Positions 33,097 to 42,739 of a stretch of 64,000 bases of DNA are shown here, one piece after another; position 1 is the stretch's first letter; each line of letters starts with the position of its first letter. Position numbers and translations under genes: made by a program. The stretch is from Clostridiales bacterium (GTDB lineage: Bacteria > Bacillota > Clostridia > Oscillospirales > Oscillospiraceae). The stretch covers positions 1,115,501 through 1,179,500 of the forward strand of contig CP107216.1 of the NCBI GenBank assembly GCA_025757645.1, given 5' to 3'. The notes below the pieces were generated by a model, which saw only the letters and a list, made by a program, of their open reading frames with translations, ran no database searches and had not been told where the DNA came from.

Positions 33097-34332
33097 ATGG
33101 ATGGACTGAAAAAAGCATATTACCGTACTTATCAGCAGGTGTTTGACATTGGCATGCGCTGCCTGCACTGGCGCAAGCCGATCGTGATCTCCGGCGCCGG
33201 CTGCATCCGGCAGGTGCCGGATGTGCTGGGTAAGTGCGGCGTGACGAAGGTCATGGTCGTCACCGGCTCGCACGTGGTCAAGTCGCTCGGGCCGAAGCTG
33301 TTTGCCGCGCTTGAGGACGCCGGCATGCCTTACGAGGTGTTCAGTGAGGTCGAGGCCAACCCCTCGGTGAACACGGTCGAGAAGATCCGCACGCAGTACA
33401 CGGACACCGGCTGCAGCGGCTTCGTCGCCCTCGGCGGCGGCAGCCCGATGGACGCCACGAAGGGCGCGGCCGCCCGCGTCGCCTGCCCGAAAAAGAGCTG
33501 CGACGATATGGCCGGCGTCATGCGCGTCGGCAAGACCGTGCCGCCCATCGTCGCCATTCCGACGACGTCGGGCACCGGCAGCGAGACGACGATCGCCGCC
33601 GTCATCACCGACAGCGAAACGCACCACAAGTACGCGCTCATGGATCTCAAGCTCATGCCGCTGTATGCCATCCTTGACCCGGAGCTGACTGTCGGCCTGC
33701 CGCCGCGCACGACCGCGACCACCGGCATGGACGCGCTCACGCACGCGATTGAGGCGTACATCAGCTGGACGTATAACACCAAGGAGAGCCTGCGCCTCGC
33801 CGAAGAGGCCGTCAAGCTCATCTTCGATAATCTCGAGCTGGCATACCAGCACGGCGAGGATCTTAAGGTCCGCGAGAACATGATGATCGCCGCCTTCAAG
33901 GCCGGCTTTGCCTTCTCCCGCGCCGGCGTCGGCAACGTGCACGCCATCGCGCACACGCTCGGCGGCCTGTACAACACGCCGCACGGTCTGGCAAACGCGG
34001 TCATCCTGCCGATCGTCCTCGAGGACTACGGTGAGGCCGTGTATCCGAAGCTCGCGCGCCTGTGCGAGATCGCCGGCGTCAAGGCCGACGGCACGGATGC
34101 CGAGAAGGCGCAGGCCTTCATCGCGGAGATCTATGCCATGAACGAGCGCATGGGCATCCCGAAGGGCTTTGACTTCATTCAGGAAGAGGACATCCCGCAG
34201 ATCATCACCTGGGCGCTGGCCGAGGCCAACCCGAACTATCCGGTGCCGGTCGTGTACAATGCCGCGCGCTGCCGCAAGGTCATCGATACCATCCGCGCCA
34301 AGGCTGCGGAGAACCCGCCCGCCGAGGCATAA
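33097..34332 (+). CDS. iron-containing alcohol dehydrogenase
   Basis: A 411-residue group III alcohol dehydrogenase. It has the NAD(P)-binding FVALGGGSPMDATKGAA, IPTTSGTGSETT, and the iron-site residues in GMDALTHAIEAY and VHAIAHTLGGLYNTPHG (one Asp, three His). The likely reaction is NAD(P)H-linked reduction of an aldehyde such as acetaldehyde or butyraldehyde; specificity cannot be read from sequence. Start 33097 follows AGGGAAGG. Monocistronic between a promoter and a strong terminator. Confidence 0.9.
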   Translation: MDGLKKAYYRTYQQVFDIGMRCLHWRKPIVISGAGCIRQVPDVLGKCGVTKVMVVTGSHVVKSLGPKLFAALEDAGMPYEVFSEVEANPSVNTVEKIRTQYTDTGCSGFVALGGGSPMDATKGAAARVACPKKSCDDMAGVMRVGKTVPPIVAIPTTSGTGSETTIAAVITDSETHHKYALMDLKLMPLYAILDPELTVGLPPRTTATTGMDALTHAIEAYISWTYNTKESLRLAEEAVKLIFDNLELAYQHGEDLKVRENMMIAAFKAGFAFSRAGVGNVHAIAHTLGGLYNTPHGLANAVILPIVLEDYGEAVYPKLARLCEIAGVKADGTDAEKAQAFIAEIYAMNERMGIPKGFDFIQEEDIPQIITWALAEANPNYPVPVVYNAARCRKVIDTIRAKAAENPPAEA

Positions 34333-34340
34333 GAACAAAA

Positions 34341-34379
34341 AAAGCCCGCTTCGCATGGCCGTGCGAAGCGGGCTTTCTT
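34341..34379. terminator. terminator between alcohol dehydrogenase and PAP2 genes
   Basis: Perfect 15-bp stem AAAGCCCGCTTCGCA / TGCGAAGCGGGCTTT with a 6-base loop; A-rich before and T-rich after, so usable by both convergent genes. Confidence 0.85.
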
Positions 34380-34390
34380 GTCCGGCAGGC

Positions 34391-35053
34391 TCATGCGGTC
34401 TGCCGCTCTTTTTTCCTGCCGATGCCGCCGTGGAGTACAAAGCGGCAGAAGCGATTGTCCGGGTGCGCCGACACGATGCGGTAGATCAGCAGCGTGATCG
34501 CATAAGCGATCGCGGCGGCGATCAGCCCCACGATCATCCCGCCGAGCACGTCGGACGGGTAGTGCGCCATGAGATAGTTGCGCGCCACGCCCATCGCTGC
34601 CACGAACAGATAGGCCCACCAGCGCGCGGGCTTTTTGCCTGTGAGCACGAGCGCGGTCACGCCGGCCATCGCGGCCGTCACATGGCCGGAGGGGAAGGAG
34701 TACTCGCTCTCGGCATACGCGCCGGCGGCCTGCCACCAGGTGCGGAAGGGCTCTACCGTCAGCGGACGCGGCCGGGCGACAAAGTCCTTGAGCCAGAAGT
34801 TCGTGATGAGCGCGCCGCAGCACACGGCACCGAACATGCAGATGCCCGCCTTGCGCGTTTTTGGAAACAGCATCAGCACGATGCCGAGCACGAGAAAGAG
34901 GATGCCCTTCTCGCCCAGCAGCGTGATGGCCCGGCACAGCGGCGTGAAGAAGCCGCCGACCGCTTCGGCCAGATTGTGCAGCGCCTGCAAAATGGCGTAG
35001 TCATAGCCCGCAAACGCGGTGTTGAGCCACTGCGCGATCGCAGTCAGTTCCAT
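34391..35053 (-). CDS. PAP2-family membrane phosphatase
   Basis: A 220-residue membrane protein with five to six segments and the full type 2 phosphatidic acid phosphatase signature: KDFVARPRP, PSGH and ARNYLMAHYPSD. Candidates include phosphatidic acid, phosphatidylglycerophosphate and undecaprenyl pyrophosphate. Given its place next to a glycerol-1-phosphate dehydrogenase and its family, lipid phosphate recycling is likely, but the exact substrate is open. Confidence 0.87.
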   Translation of the reverse strand: MELTAIAQWLNTAFAGYDYAILQALHNLAEAVGGFFTPLCRAITLLGEKGILFLVLGIVLMLFPKTRKAGICMFGAVCCGALITNFWLKDFVARPRPLTVEPFRTWWQAAGAYAESEYSFPSGHVTAAMAGVTALVLTGKKPARWWAYLFVAAMGVARNYLMAHYPSDVLGGMIVGLIAAAIAYAITLLIYRIVSAHPDNRFCRFVLHGGIGRKKERQTA

Positions 35054-35355
35054 AAGAAATCACCGTCCAGGTACAAAGAATATCTATAGAAAAGACGAAA
35101 AAGTTCGCCAGAGTGTAAAAAGGATTTAAAATCTCTGTAAAGCGACTTTGCAATCTTACACCGTGCGCATGGATTTTGCAACCGTTACCGGCGGCATCGA
35201 CCCTTAAAATTTTGGATGAATGTTTTTCAATGAAAACGAAAATAGAATGTTTTCTGCGTTTTGGGCGCGATATCCGGCCGGAGGGCTTGACTTTGCCGGG
35301 AAAAATCAATATGCTGGTAAGGAAAAATTCTATCTGGAATAGGAGCGATGTTTGC
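35054..35355. other. 302-bp intergenic region with divergent promoters
   Basis: Contains a weak minus promoter for the PAP2 gene (TTTACA at 35141-35136, TACACT at 35117-35112, 18-base spacer). It also holds a 13-base palindrome TTTTCA-A-TGAAAA (35224-35236) and the plus promoter of the G1P dehydrogenase gene. A/T content is higher than in the surrounding genes. No gene seen. Confidence 0.5.
35287..35315 (+). promoter_or_regulatory. sigma-A promoter of the G1P dehydrogenase gene
   Basis: TTGACT (35287-35292), 17-base spacer, TATGCT (35310-35315), 40 bases before the start codon. Confidence 0.65.
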
Positions 35356-36597
35356 ATGATTCTCGATTGCAGCAAATATGTCGGCCCGTGTCGCTGCGGC
35401 CGCGAGCACACACTGGAGACGAAGAAGGTCGTCGTGGAGTATAATGCGCTCGACAAGTTCGACCAGTACATGGACGAGGTCGGCCTGAGCGGCAAGCGCG
35501 CCGTCATTTACGATACGAACACCTACAACCTCCCGACGCTCAGGCACGTGCGCGCCGACCAGGAGATCGTCCTCAACGCCGAGGGCCTGCACTCCGAAAA
35601 GGGCATGATCGAGGACATGATGCGCCAGCTTGACCATCCGGACGTCATCGTCGCGGTCGGCTCGGGCACGATCATGGACTTCGGCCGCTACCCGGCCTAC
35701 CACCTCGGCATCCCGTTCGTCGCCGTACCGACGCTGGCGAGCTCCGACGGCTTCACGGCCAACATCTGCTCGATCATCATTGACGGACAGAAAAAGTCCA
35801 TCCCCATGCAGGCGGCGGCGCTCGTCGTCTGCGACCTGAACGTCGTCTCCGGCGCGCCCCTGTGGCTGACCGTGAGCGGCATTTCGGACATTCTGGCCAA
35901 GTACATTTCCCTCGCGGACTGGAAGATCGCGCACCTCGTCTCGGGCGAGTATTACTGCCCGATGGTCGCCGACCTCGCGCAGGAGGCGCTGACCATCATG
36001 CGCAAGGCGGCCGACGATATGGCGGCCGGCGGCAAGCCGGACTTTGAGGCCATGACCATGGCGCAGATGATCTCCGGCCTGACCATGCAGCTGCTCAACC
36101 ACTCCCGCGCCGCCTCCGGCGCCGAGCACCTGATGGCGCATCTGGTGGAGATGAAGCCGCCGCGGTTTGAAAATGCGCACGGCATGCACGGCCAGTGCGT
36201 CGGCGTGGGCACGTACCTGTGCGCGAAGGAGTACCACTACCTCGCCTCGCTCCCGACGCCGAAGGCCAAGCCCTTTGAGCCGCTGAGCCGCGCGTGGGTG
36301 GACGAGAAGTTCGGCCCGCTCGCCGACGGCATCATGAAGGAGAACGAAAATGACGTGCTCGGTACGTTCGATGCGCAGAACATCGTCGACCACTGGGACG
36401 AGATCCGCGCCATCATCGCCGAGATCCCCTCGGCCGAGGAGCTGGCCGCGCTGTGCGAGAAGCTCGGCGCGTTCTACAAGCCCGAGCAGATCGGTATCGA
36501 TCCGGCCCTGTCGGAGGACATGCTCAGCGTTTCGGCGGCCATCCGCAACCGCCTGACGCTCATCCGCATGCGCCGCGTGCTCGATTTCGGCGAATAA
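35356..36597 (+). CDS. egsA: sn-glycerol-1-phosphate dehydrogenase (AraM/EgsA type)
   Basis: A 413-residue member of the glycerol-1-phosphate/glycerol dehydrogenase superfamily. It reduces dihydroxyacetone phosphate to sn-glycerol-1-phosphate, the stereoisomer used in archaeal lipids. Nucleotide-binding VIVAVGSGTIMDFGRYPAY, substrate-loop VPTLASSDGFTANICSI and metal-ligand region MHGQCVGVGTY with preceding His residues are all present. The N-terminus has CRCGREHT, typical of bacterial AraM. Start 35356 follows AGGAG. No PcrB (heptaprenylglyceryl phosphate synthase) gene is nearby. Confidence 0.85.
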   Translation: MILDCSKYVGPCRCGREHTLETKKVVVEYNALDKFDQYMDEVGLSGKRAVIYDTNTYNLPTLRHVRADQEIVLNAEGLHSEKGMIEDMMRQLDHPDVIVAVGSGTIMDFGRYPAYHLGIPFVAVPTLASSDGFTANICSIIIDGQKKSIPMQAAALVVCDLNVVSGAPLWLTVSGISDILAKYISLADWKIAHLVSGEYYCPMVADLAQEALTIMRKAADDMAAGGKPDFEAMTMAQMISGLTMQLLNHSRAASGAEHLMAHLVEMKPPRFENAHGMHGQCVGVGTYLCAKEYHYLASLPTPKAKPFEPLSRAWVDEKFGPLADGIMKENENDVLGTFDAQNIVDHWDEIRAIIAEIPSAEELAALCEKLGAFYKPEQIGIDPALSEDMLSVSAAIRNRLTLIRMRRVLDFGE

Positions 36598-36613
36598 TTG
36601 CAGACATGTTGTG

Positions 36614-36644
36614 CGCCCGGAAGCCACTGCTTCCGGGCGTTTTC
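36614..36644 (+). terminator. terminator after the G1P dehydrogenase gene
   Basis: Stem CGCCCGGAAGC / GCTTCCGGGCG with a 4-base loop, then TTTT. Confidence 0.8.
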
Positions 36645-36647
36645 CGC

Positions 36648-36676
36648 TTGTGAAACAAGGCGGATGGTGGTATAAT
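36648..36676 (+). promoter_or_regulatory. sigma-A promoter of uvrB
   Basis: TTGTGA (36648-36653), 17-base spacer, TATAAT (36671-36676). No clear LexA box (GAAC-N4-GTTC) overlaps it. Confidence 0.6.
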
Positions 36677-36712
36677 ATTCTGATTTGATTTTTCACGAAG
36701 GGAGGCCGTTTC

Positions 36713-38674
36713 GTGCCGGATTTTGAAGTTGTTTCGCCCTACGAGCCGTCGGGCGACCAGCCCGAGGCGATCGACACGCTCGTGCAGGGGCTGGAAAACG
36801 GCATCGACGAGCAGGTGCTGCTCGGCGTGACCGGCTCCGGCAAGACGTACACGATGGCCAAGGTCATCGAGCGCGTCCAGCGGCCGACGCTCGTGCTCGC
36901 GCACAACAAGATCCTCGCGGCGCAGCTGTGCAGCGAGTTCAAGGAGTTTTTCCCGAACAACGCCGTGGAGTATTTTGTCTCCTACTACGACTACTACCAG
37001 CCGGAGGCGTACATCCCGCACACGGACACGTTCATTGAAAAGGACGCCTCCATCAACGATGAGATCGAGCGCCTGCGCCACTCGGCCACGTCGAGCCTGT
37101 TTGAGCGGCGGGACGTGATCGTCGTCTCGTCCGTGTCCTGCATCTACGGCCTCGGCGACCCGATCGACTACGCCAACATGGTCATCTCCCTGCGCACCGG
37201 CCAGCAGCGCGACCCGGAGGAGCTCATGCGCAAGCTCATCGACATCCGCTACGAGCGCAACGACATTGCCTTCGCGCGCAATATGTTCCGCGTCCGCGGC
37301 GATACGATCGACATTTTCCCGGCCTATTCCTCGGACCATGCCGTGCGCGTGGAGTTCTTCGGCGACGAGATCGACCGCATTTCGGACATCAACGTCGTCA
37401 CCGGCGCGCCCATCCGCACGCTCAGCCACGTGGCGATCTATCCCGCGTCGCACTACGTCACGACGCACGAGAAGATGGAGCGCGCCATCAGCGAGATCCG
37501 CGCCGAGTGCGACGCGCGCGTGAAAACGTTCGAGCAGCAGGGCAAGCTCCTCGAGGCGCAGCGCATTCGCCAGCGCACGGACTATGACATTGAGATGATG
37601 CAGGAGCTTGGCTACTGCTCCGGCATCGAGAACTATTCGCGCATCATCAGCGGCCGTGCCCCCGGCAGCGCGCCGATGACGCTGCTGGACTATTTCCCGA
37701 AGGACTTTCTGCTCTTCGTCGACGAGAGCCACGTCACGCTGCCGCAGGTGCGCGCCATGTACCGCGGCGACCGTGCGCGCAAGGACTCGCTCGTCGAGTA
37801 CGGCTTCCGCCTGCCGAGCGCGTATGACAACCGCCCGCTGAAGTTTGAGGAGTTCGAGCAGCGGGTGCATCAGGCCATCTACGTCTCGGCCACGCCGGGC
37901 GACTATGAGCGTGAGCACGCGGGCCAGATCGCCGAGCAGATCATCCGGCCGACCGGCCTGCTCGACCCGCAGATCTTCGTGCGGCCCATTGAGGGACAGA
38001 TCGACGACCTCATCGGCGAGATCAACGCGCGCATCGCCAAAAACGAGCGCACGCTCGTGACGACGCTCACGAAGAAAATGGCCGAGGATCTCTCGGCCTA
38101 CCTCACGAATGCGGGCATCCGCTGCCGTTATCTGCACCACGACATCGGCGCGATCGAGCGCATGGAGATCATCCGCGACCTGCGCACCGGTGCGTTTGAC
38201 GTGCTCGTCGGCATCAACCTCCTGCGCGAGGGGCTTGATCTGCCGGAGGTGTCGCTCGTGGCGATCCTTGATGCGGACAAGGAGGGCTTCCTGCGCAGCG
38301 AGACGAGTCTCATCCAGACGATCGGCCGCGCGGCGCGCAACGCCGAGGGCACGGTCATCATGTACGCCGATCAGGAGACGGCCGCCATGCACGCGGCCAT
38401 CCTGGAGACGAACCGCCGCCGCGCCAAGCAGGCGGCGTACAATCAGGCGCACGGTATCGTGCCGAAAACGATCGTCAAGAGCGTGCGCGAACTGCTTGAA
38501 ATTTCGAGCGACGTCGAGGTGCCCAAACGCGCCGACGGCGTGAAGATGACGGAGGCCGAGCGCCGGGCCGAGATCGCGCGGCTCGAGGCGCAGATGAAAA
38601 AGGCGGCCGAAATGCTCGAATACGAGTACGCCGCCGTGCTGCGCGACCGGCTCATTGAGCTGCGCGGCCAGTGA
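36713..38674 (+). CDS. uvrB: excinuclease ABC subunit B
   Basis: A 653-residue helicase-like damage-verification protein of nucleotide excision repair. Walker A GVTGSGKTYT, the beta-hairpin YYDYYQPEAYIP, the DESH box (VDESHVTLPQ), helicase motifs V/VI (GINLLREGLDLPE, QTIGRAARN) and the C-terminal UvrC-binding UVR domain (EIARLEAQMKKAAEMLEYEYAA) are all present. GTG start at 36713 with GGGAGG upstream. polA follows 20 bases later, giving a repair-linked pair. Confidence 0.97.
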   Translation: MPDFEVVSPYEPSGDQPEAIDTLVQGLENGIDEQVLLGVTGSGKTYTMAKVIERVQRPTLVLAHNKILAAQLCSEFKEFFPNNAVEYFVSYYDYYQPEAYIPHTDTFIEKDASINDEIERLRHSATSSLFERRDVIVVSSVSCIYGLGDPIDYANMVISLRTGQQRDPEELMRKLIDIRYERNDIAFARNMFRVRGDTIDIFPAYSSDHAVRVEFFGDEIDRISDINVVTGAPIRTLSHVAIYPASHYVTTHEKMERAISEIRAECDARVKTFEQQGKLLEAQRIRQRTDYDIEMMQELGYCSGIENYSRIISGRAPGSAPMTLLDYFPKDFLLFVDESHVTLPQVRAMYRGDRARKDSLVEYGFRLPSAYDNRPLKFEEFEQRVHQAIYVSATPGDYEREHAGQIAEQIIRPTGLLDPQIFVRPIEGQIDDLIGEINARIAKNERTLVTTLTKKMAEDLSAYLTNAGIRCRYLHHDIGAIERMEIIRDLRTGAFDVLVGINLLREGLDLPEVSLVAILDADKEGFLRSETSLIQTIGRAARNAEGTVIMYADQETAAMHAAILETNRRRAKQAAYNQAHGIVPKTIVKSVRELLEISSDVEVPKRADGVKMTEAERRAEIARLEAQMKKAAEMLEYEYAAVLRDRLIELRGQ

Positions 38675-38694
38675 CGTGCAAGGAGGACACCCAA

Positions 38695-41256
38695 ATGAAA
38701 CTCATGATTCTCGACGGCAACAGCATCGTCAACCGCGCCTTTTACGGCATCCGCATGCTCAACGCGCCCGACGGCACGCCGACGAACGCGGTCTACGGCT
38801 TTCTGACCATTTTCCAGCGCATTCTCGAGCTCGAGCAGCCGCAGGCGGTGTGCGTGGCGTTCGACGTGCACGCGCCGACGTTCCGTCACGAGCAGTACGC
38901 GCCCTATAAGGCCCAGCGCAAGCCCATGCCGGAGGAGCTCGTCGTGCAGATGCCGCTGCTCAAGCAGACGCTCGACCACATGGGCATCCGGCGGCTGGAG
39001 CTGGCCGGGTGGGAGGCGGACGACCTGCTCGGCACGGTCGCCAAACGCTGCGAGGCCGCCGGCTGGGCGTGCGAGATCGTCACCGGCGACAAGGACAGCC
39101 TCCAGCTCATCACGGATACCACCCATGTCTGCCATGTCAAGACCCGCATGGGCCAGACGGAGACGATCGAATACACGCCCGAAGTCTTCCGCGCCGAGTA
39201 CGGCTTCGACCCCATCCACATGATCGACCTCAAGACGCTCATGGGCGACAGCTCGGACAACATTCCCGGCGTGCCCGGCATCGGCGAAAAGACGGCGAAG
39301 GATCTGCTCGTGCGCTTCGGCACGGTGGCGGATATTTACCGCGATCTCGACACGCTGGACATCAAGCCCGGCGTGCGCAAAAAGCTCACGGAAGGGCGCG
39401 AGAGCGCGCAGCTGTCGTTCGACCTCGCCACCATCCGCACGGACGCGCCCATTGATTTCGCGCCCGAATCCGCCGTCTGGGATCGGGACTACCGCCCCGA
39501 GCTCTATGACTGGTTCCGGCGGCTGGGCTTTTTGAAGCTCTCGGAAAAGTGGGGGCTGCAGCCGGCTGACGGCGCGGCCGCGCCGGAAAATGCGCTGCCG
39601 CCCCTGCCGACCGTCGACGTGACGGACAGCGCCGCGCTGCACACGCTCGAGCAGGCGGTCACGGCGGCACCGTATGTCGCGGTGCTCGCGCCAGAAGGGC
39701 TCGACGCGCTCACGCTCTGCGACGGCAAGGCGTGCTATGCGCTCGCGTGGGCGCAGCTCGGCGATGATTACAATGCATTTCTGCGTCTGCTGTTTTCTGA
39801 CCGCGTGCATAAAGCGGGCCACAACATCAAAGACCTCATGCGCGCGCTGCTCGCCGAGGGCCTGCCGACGGACGGGTTCGTGTTTGACACGGCGCTGGCG
39901 GCCTATCTACTCGACGCCACGGCCGGGAACTATGATCTCCCGCGTCTCGCGCAGGCGTATCTCGGCGGGGAAGCGCCGGATGCGCAGACCGTCTGGGCGC
40001 TGCAGCCGGTGCTGCTGGAAAAGATGGACGCGCTCGGCATGCTGCCGCTCTATACGGACATCGAGCTGCCGCTGTGCCCGGTGCTGGCGCGCATGGAGCA
40101 CACGGGCTTTCTCGTGGACCGCAAGGCGCTGTATGATTTCGGCGAGAGCCTCACGAGCGCCATCGAGCAACTGCAGCAGAGCATTTGGGCCTGCGCGGGC
40201 GAGCCGTTCAATATCCAGTCGCCGAAGCAGCTCGGCCACGTGCTGTTTGACCAGCTCATGCTCCCGGCCGGGAAAAAGACCAAGACCGGCTGGAGCACGA
40301 ATGCCGCCGTGCTCGAAAAGCTGCGCGGCAAGCACCCGATCATTGACCAGATCCTCGACTACCGCATGCTCACGAAGCTCAAGTCCACCTATGCCGACGG
40401 GCTGCTCAAGGAGATCTCGGCCGACGGGCGCATCCACACGAACTTCCAGATGACCGTCACGGCGACAGGACGCCTGTCGTCCACCGAGCCGAACCTGCAG
40501 AACATCCCCGTGCGCCGCGAGCTCGGCGCGCAGATCCGCAACATGTTCGTGGCCTCGCCCGGCAAGGTGCTCGTCGACGCGGACTACAGTCAGATCGAGC
40601 TGCGCCTGCTGGCGCATATTGCCGATGATGAGACCATGATCGCGGCCTTCCGCAGCGGGGAGGACATCCACGCCGTCACGGCGTCGCAGGTGTTCGGCGT
40701 GCCGCTCGACGAGGTTACGCCGCTGCAGCGCTCACACGCCAAGGCCGTCAATTTTGGCATTGTCTACGGCATTTCGGCCTTCAGCCTCGCGCAGGATATC
40801 GGCGTGTTCCAGAGCGAGGCCAAGGCGTATATGGACAGCTATTTTGCCAAGTACCACGGCGTGCGCGACTATATGAAGCGCATTGTCGAGCAGGCGAAGG
40901 CCGACGGTTACGTCACGACGCTTTTCGGCCGCCGGCGCGACCTGCCGGAGCTGAGATCGTCGAATTTCAACCTCCGCAGCTTTGGCGAGCGCGTGGCGCT
41001 CAATATGCCCATTCAGGGCACGGCGGCGGATATCATCAAGGCTGCCATGGTGCGTGTGGACGCGCGTATGCGCGCCGAAGGACTGGAGGCAAAGCTCCTG
41101 CTGCAGGTGCACGACGAGCTCATCGTCGAGTGTCCGGCGGCGGAGGCCGAAACGGTCCGCGCCATCCTCATCGAGGAGATGGAGCACGTGGTCGATTACC
41201 GCGTGCCGCTGCTCGTGGACGCAAAGATCGGCGCGAGCTGGGCGGAGGCGCACTGA
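38695..41256 (+). CDS. polA: DNA polymerase I
   Basis: An 853-residue family A polymerase. It has an N-terminal 5'-3' exonuclease (1-290: LDGNSIVNRAFYG, GDKDSLQL, GDSSDNIPGVPGIGEKTA). The middle domain (310-450) lacks the DxE proofreading residues, as in most Firmicutes. The polymerase domain has motif A (DADYSQIELR), motif B (RSHAKAVNFGIVYG) and motif C (QVHDE). It fills gaps in repair and removes RNA primers. Start 38695 follows AAGGAGG. Confidence 0.96.
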   Translation: MKLMILDGNSIVNRAFYGIRMLNAPDGTPTNAVYGFLTIFQRILELEQPQAVCVAFDVHAPTFRHEQYAPYKAQRKPMPEELVVQMPLLKQTLDHMGIRRLELAGWEADDLLGTVAKRCEAAGWACEIVTGDKDSLQLITDTTHVCHVKTRMGQTETIEYTPEVFRAEYGFDPIHMIDLKTLMGDSSDNIPGVPGIGEKTAKDLLVRFGTVADIYRDLDTLDIKPGVRKKLTEGRESAQLSFDLATIRTDAPIDFAPESAVWDRDYRPELYDWFRRLGFLKLSEKWGLQPADGAAAPENALPPLPTVDVTDSAALHTLEQAVTAAPYVAVLAPEGLDALTLCDGKACYALAWAQLGDDYNAFLRLLFSDRVHKAGHNIKDLMRALLAEGLPTDGFVFDTALAAYLLDATAGNYDLPRLAQAYLGGEAPDAQTVWALQPVLLEKMDALGMLPLYTDIELPLCPVLARMEHTGFLVDRKALYDFGESLTSAIEQLQQSIWACAGEPFNIQSPKQLGHVLFDQLMLPAGKKTKTGWSTNAAVLEKLRGKHPIIDQILDYRMLTKLKSTYADGLLKEISADGRIHTNFQMTVTATGRLSSTEPNLQNIPVRRELGAQIRNMFVASPGKVLVDADYSQIELRLLAHIADDETMIAAFRSGEDIHAVTASQVFGVPLDEVTPLQRSHAKAVNFGIVYGISAFSLAQDIGVFQSEAKAYMDSYFAKYHGVRDYMKRIVEQAKADGYVTTLFGRRRDLPELRSSNFNLRSFGERVALNMPIQGTAADIIKAAMVRVDARMRAEGLEAKLLLQVHDELIVECPAAEAETVRAILIEEMEHVVDYRVPLLVDAKIGASWAEAH

Positions 41257-41714
41257 TGGACTACACGATCTGCGACGCCGCGGCGGCGCACCTGCCGCAG
41301 CTCGCCGCGCTCGAGCGCGCGTGCTTTTCCGCGCCTTGGACGCGCGCGCAGCTGGCCGGCCAGCTGCCGGACGACCGGCACGTGTTTCTCATCGCGGCTG
41401 CGGGGGAGACGGTGCTCGGCTACGCAAACTTTCTGCACGTGCTCGATGAGGGCGACATCGGCAATGTCGCCGTTGCGCCGGAGCACCGGCGGCAGGGCAT
41501 CGCGGACGCGCTGCTCGACGCGCTGTGCGCGCGGGCGGCGGCGCTCGATCTCGCATTCCTGACGCTGGAGGTGCGCGCATCCAATGCGCCCGCCATCGCG
41601 CTGTACCGCAAGCACGGGTTTCAGACCGTCGGTCAGCGCCGAAATTACTATCAGAAGCCGGACGAGGACGCGCTCCTCATGACCTGGTTCCGGAGAGAGG
41701 CAGAGACGATATGA
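41256..41714 (+). CDS. rimI: ribosomal-protein-alanine N-acetyltransferase RimI
   Basis: A 152-residue GNAT acetyltransferase. Motif A is seen as NVAVAPEHRRQGIADALLDAL, and the tail FQTVGQRRNYYQKPDEDALLMTWFR is typical of RimI. It starts on the last base of the polA stop and overlaps tsaD by four bases. The rimI-tsaD pairing is standard in bacteria. Confidence 0.9.
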   Translation: MDYTICDAAAAHLPQLAALERACFSAPWTRAQLAGQLPDDRHVFLIAAAGETVLGYANFLHVLDEGDIGNVAVAPEHRRQGIADALLDALCARAAALDLAFLTLEVRASNAPAIALYRKHGFQTVGQRRNYYQKPDEDALLMTWFRREAETI

Positions 41715-42739
41715 TTATTCTTGCGATTGAATCCTCCTGTGACGAGACGGCCGTCGCCGTTGTGCGCGACGGGCGCGAGGTGCTGACCGATCAGGTCTTT
41801 TCCCAGGCTGACCTGCACGCCATTTACGGCGGCGTCGTGCCCGAGATCGCCTCGCGCTCGCACGTGGAGGTCATCTCCCAGCTGGCCGACCGCGCGCTGG
41901 CAGTGACCGGTCTGACCCGCGGTGACATCGACGCCGTGGCCGTCACCTGCGCGCCGGGGCTCATCGGCGCGCTGCTCGTCGGCGTGAACTTTGCCAAGTC
42001 CGCCGCGCTCGCGCTCGGCGTGCCGCTCATCCCGGTGCACCATGTGCGCGGCCACATCGCGGCCAACTACATCGCCTACCCGGAGCTGAAGCCGCCGTTC
42101 GTGTGCCTGGCTATTTCGGGCGGCAACACGCTCATCTGCGACGTGCGCGACTATACCGACCTGCGCATCCTCGGCGCCACGCGCGACGATGCGGCCGGCG
42201 AGTGTTTTGACAAGACCGCGCGTGTGCTCGGCCTGCCATACCCCGGCGGCAAGCCCATCGACGACCTGTCCAAGACCGGCGACGACCGGAAGTACAAGCT
42301 CCCCATCGGCCACGTGGACGGCTGCCCGTATGACATGAGCTTCAGCGGTCTGAAAACGGCCGTCATCAACCTTGCCCACACGGCGGAGCAGAAGGGCGAG
42401 CCGCTCGATAAGCCCTCGCTCGCCGCGTCGTTCTGCCGCGCCATGAGCGAGAGCCTCGTGCCGCGCACGATGGCGGCGGTCCGCGAGCTCGGCTATGACA
42501 AGCTCGCCGTGGCGGGCGGCGTCGCGGCCAATTCCCGCATCCGCGGAGATTTTCAGGCCGCGTGTGACGCGGCCGGCATCCGCCTGTTCGTCCCGCCGCT
42601 GAAGCTCTGCGGCGACAATGCCGCCATGATCGGCTGCCAGGCGTATTATGAGTATCTGCGCGGCGCGCGCGCCGGCAGCGAACTCAACGCCTGGGCCAAT
42701 ATGGAGATCTCCGAGGTGCCGTTTTATGGGCGTGCATGA
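41711..42739 (+). CDS. tsaD: tRNA N6-threonylcarbamoyladenosine transferase subunit TsaD
   Basis: A 342-residue ASKHA-fold protein that with TsaB/TsaE moves threonylcarbamoyl onto A37 of ANN-decoding tRNAs. It has LAIESSCDETAVAVV, the iron-binding H111-x3-H115 in HHVRGH, the LAISGGNTLI motif and AGGVAANSRIR. It overlaps rimI (ATGA) and radC. tsaB and tsaE are not in the window. Confidence 0.95.
   Translation: MIILAIESSCDETAVAVVRDGREVLTDQVFSQADLHAIYGGVVPEIASRSHVEVISQLADRALAVTGLTRGDIDAVAVTCAPGLIGALLVGVNFAKSAALALGVPLIPVHHVRGHIAANYIAYPELKPPFVCLAISGGNTLICDVRDYTDLRILGATRDDAAGECFDKTARVLGLPYPGGKPIDDLSKTGDDRKYKLPIGHVDGCPYDMSFSGLKTAVINLAHTAEQKGEPLDKPSLAASFCRAMSESLVPRTMAAVRELGYDKLAVAGGVAANSRIRGDFQAACDAAGIRLFVPPLKLCGDNAAMIGCQAYYEYLRGARAGSELNAWANMEISEVPFYGRA

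Noticed and set aside
36560..38452. Long antisense frame over uvrB and similar ones over infB, polA and recG
   Set aside because: All mirror strong genes and lack domains or ribosome sites.
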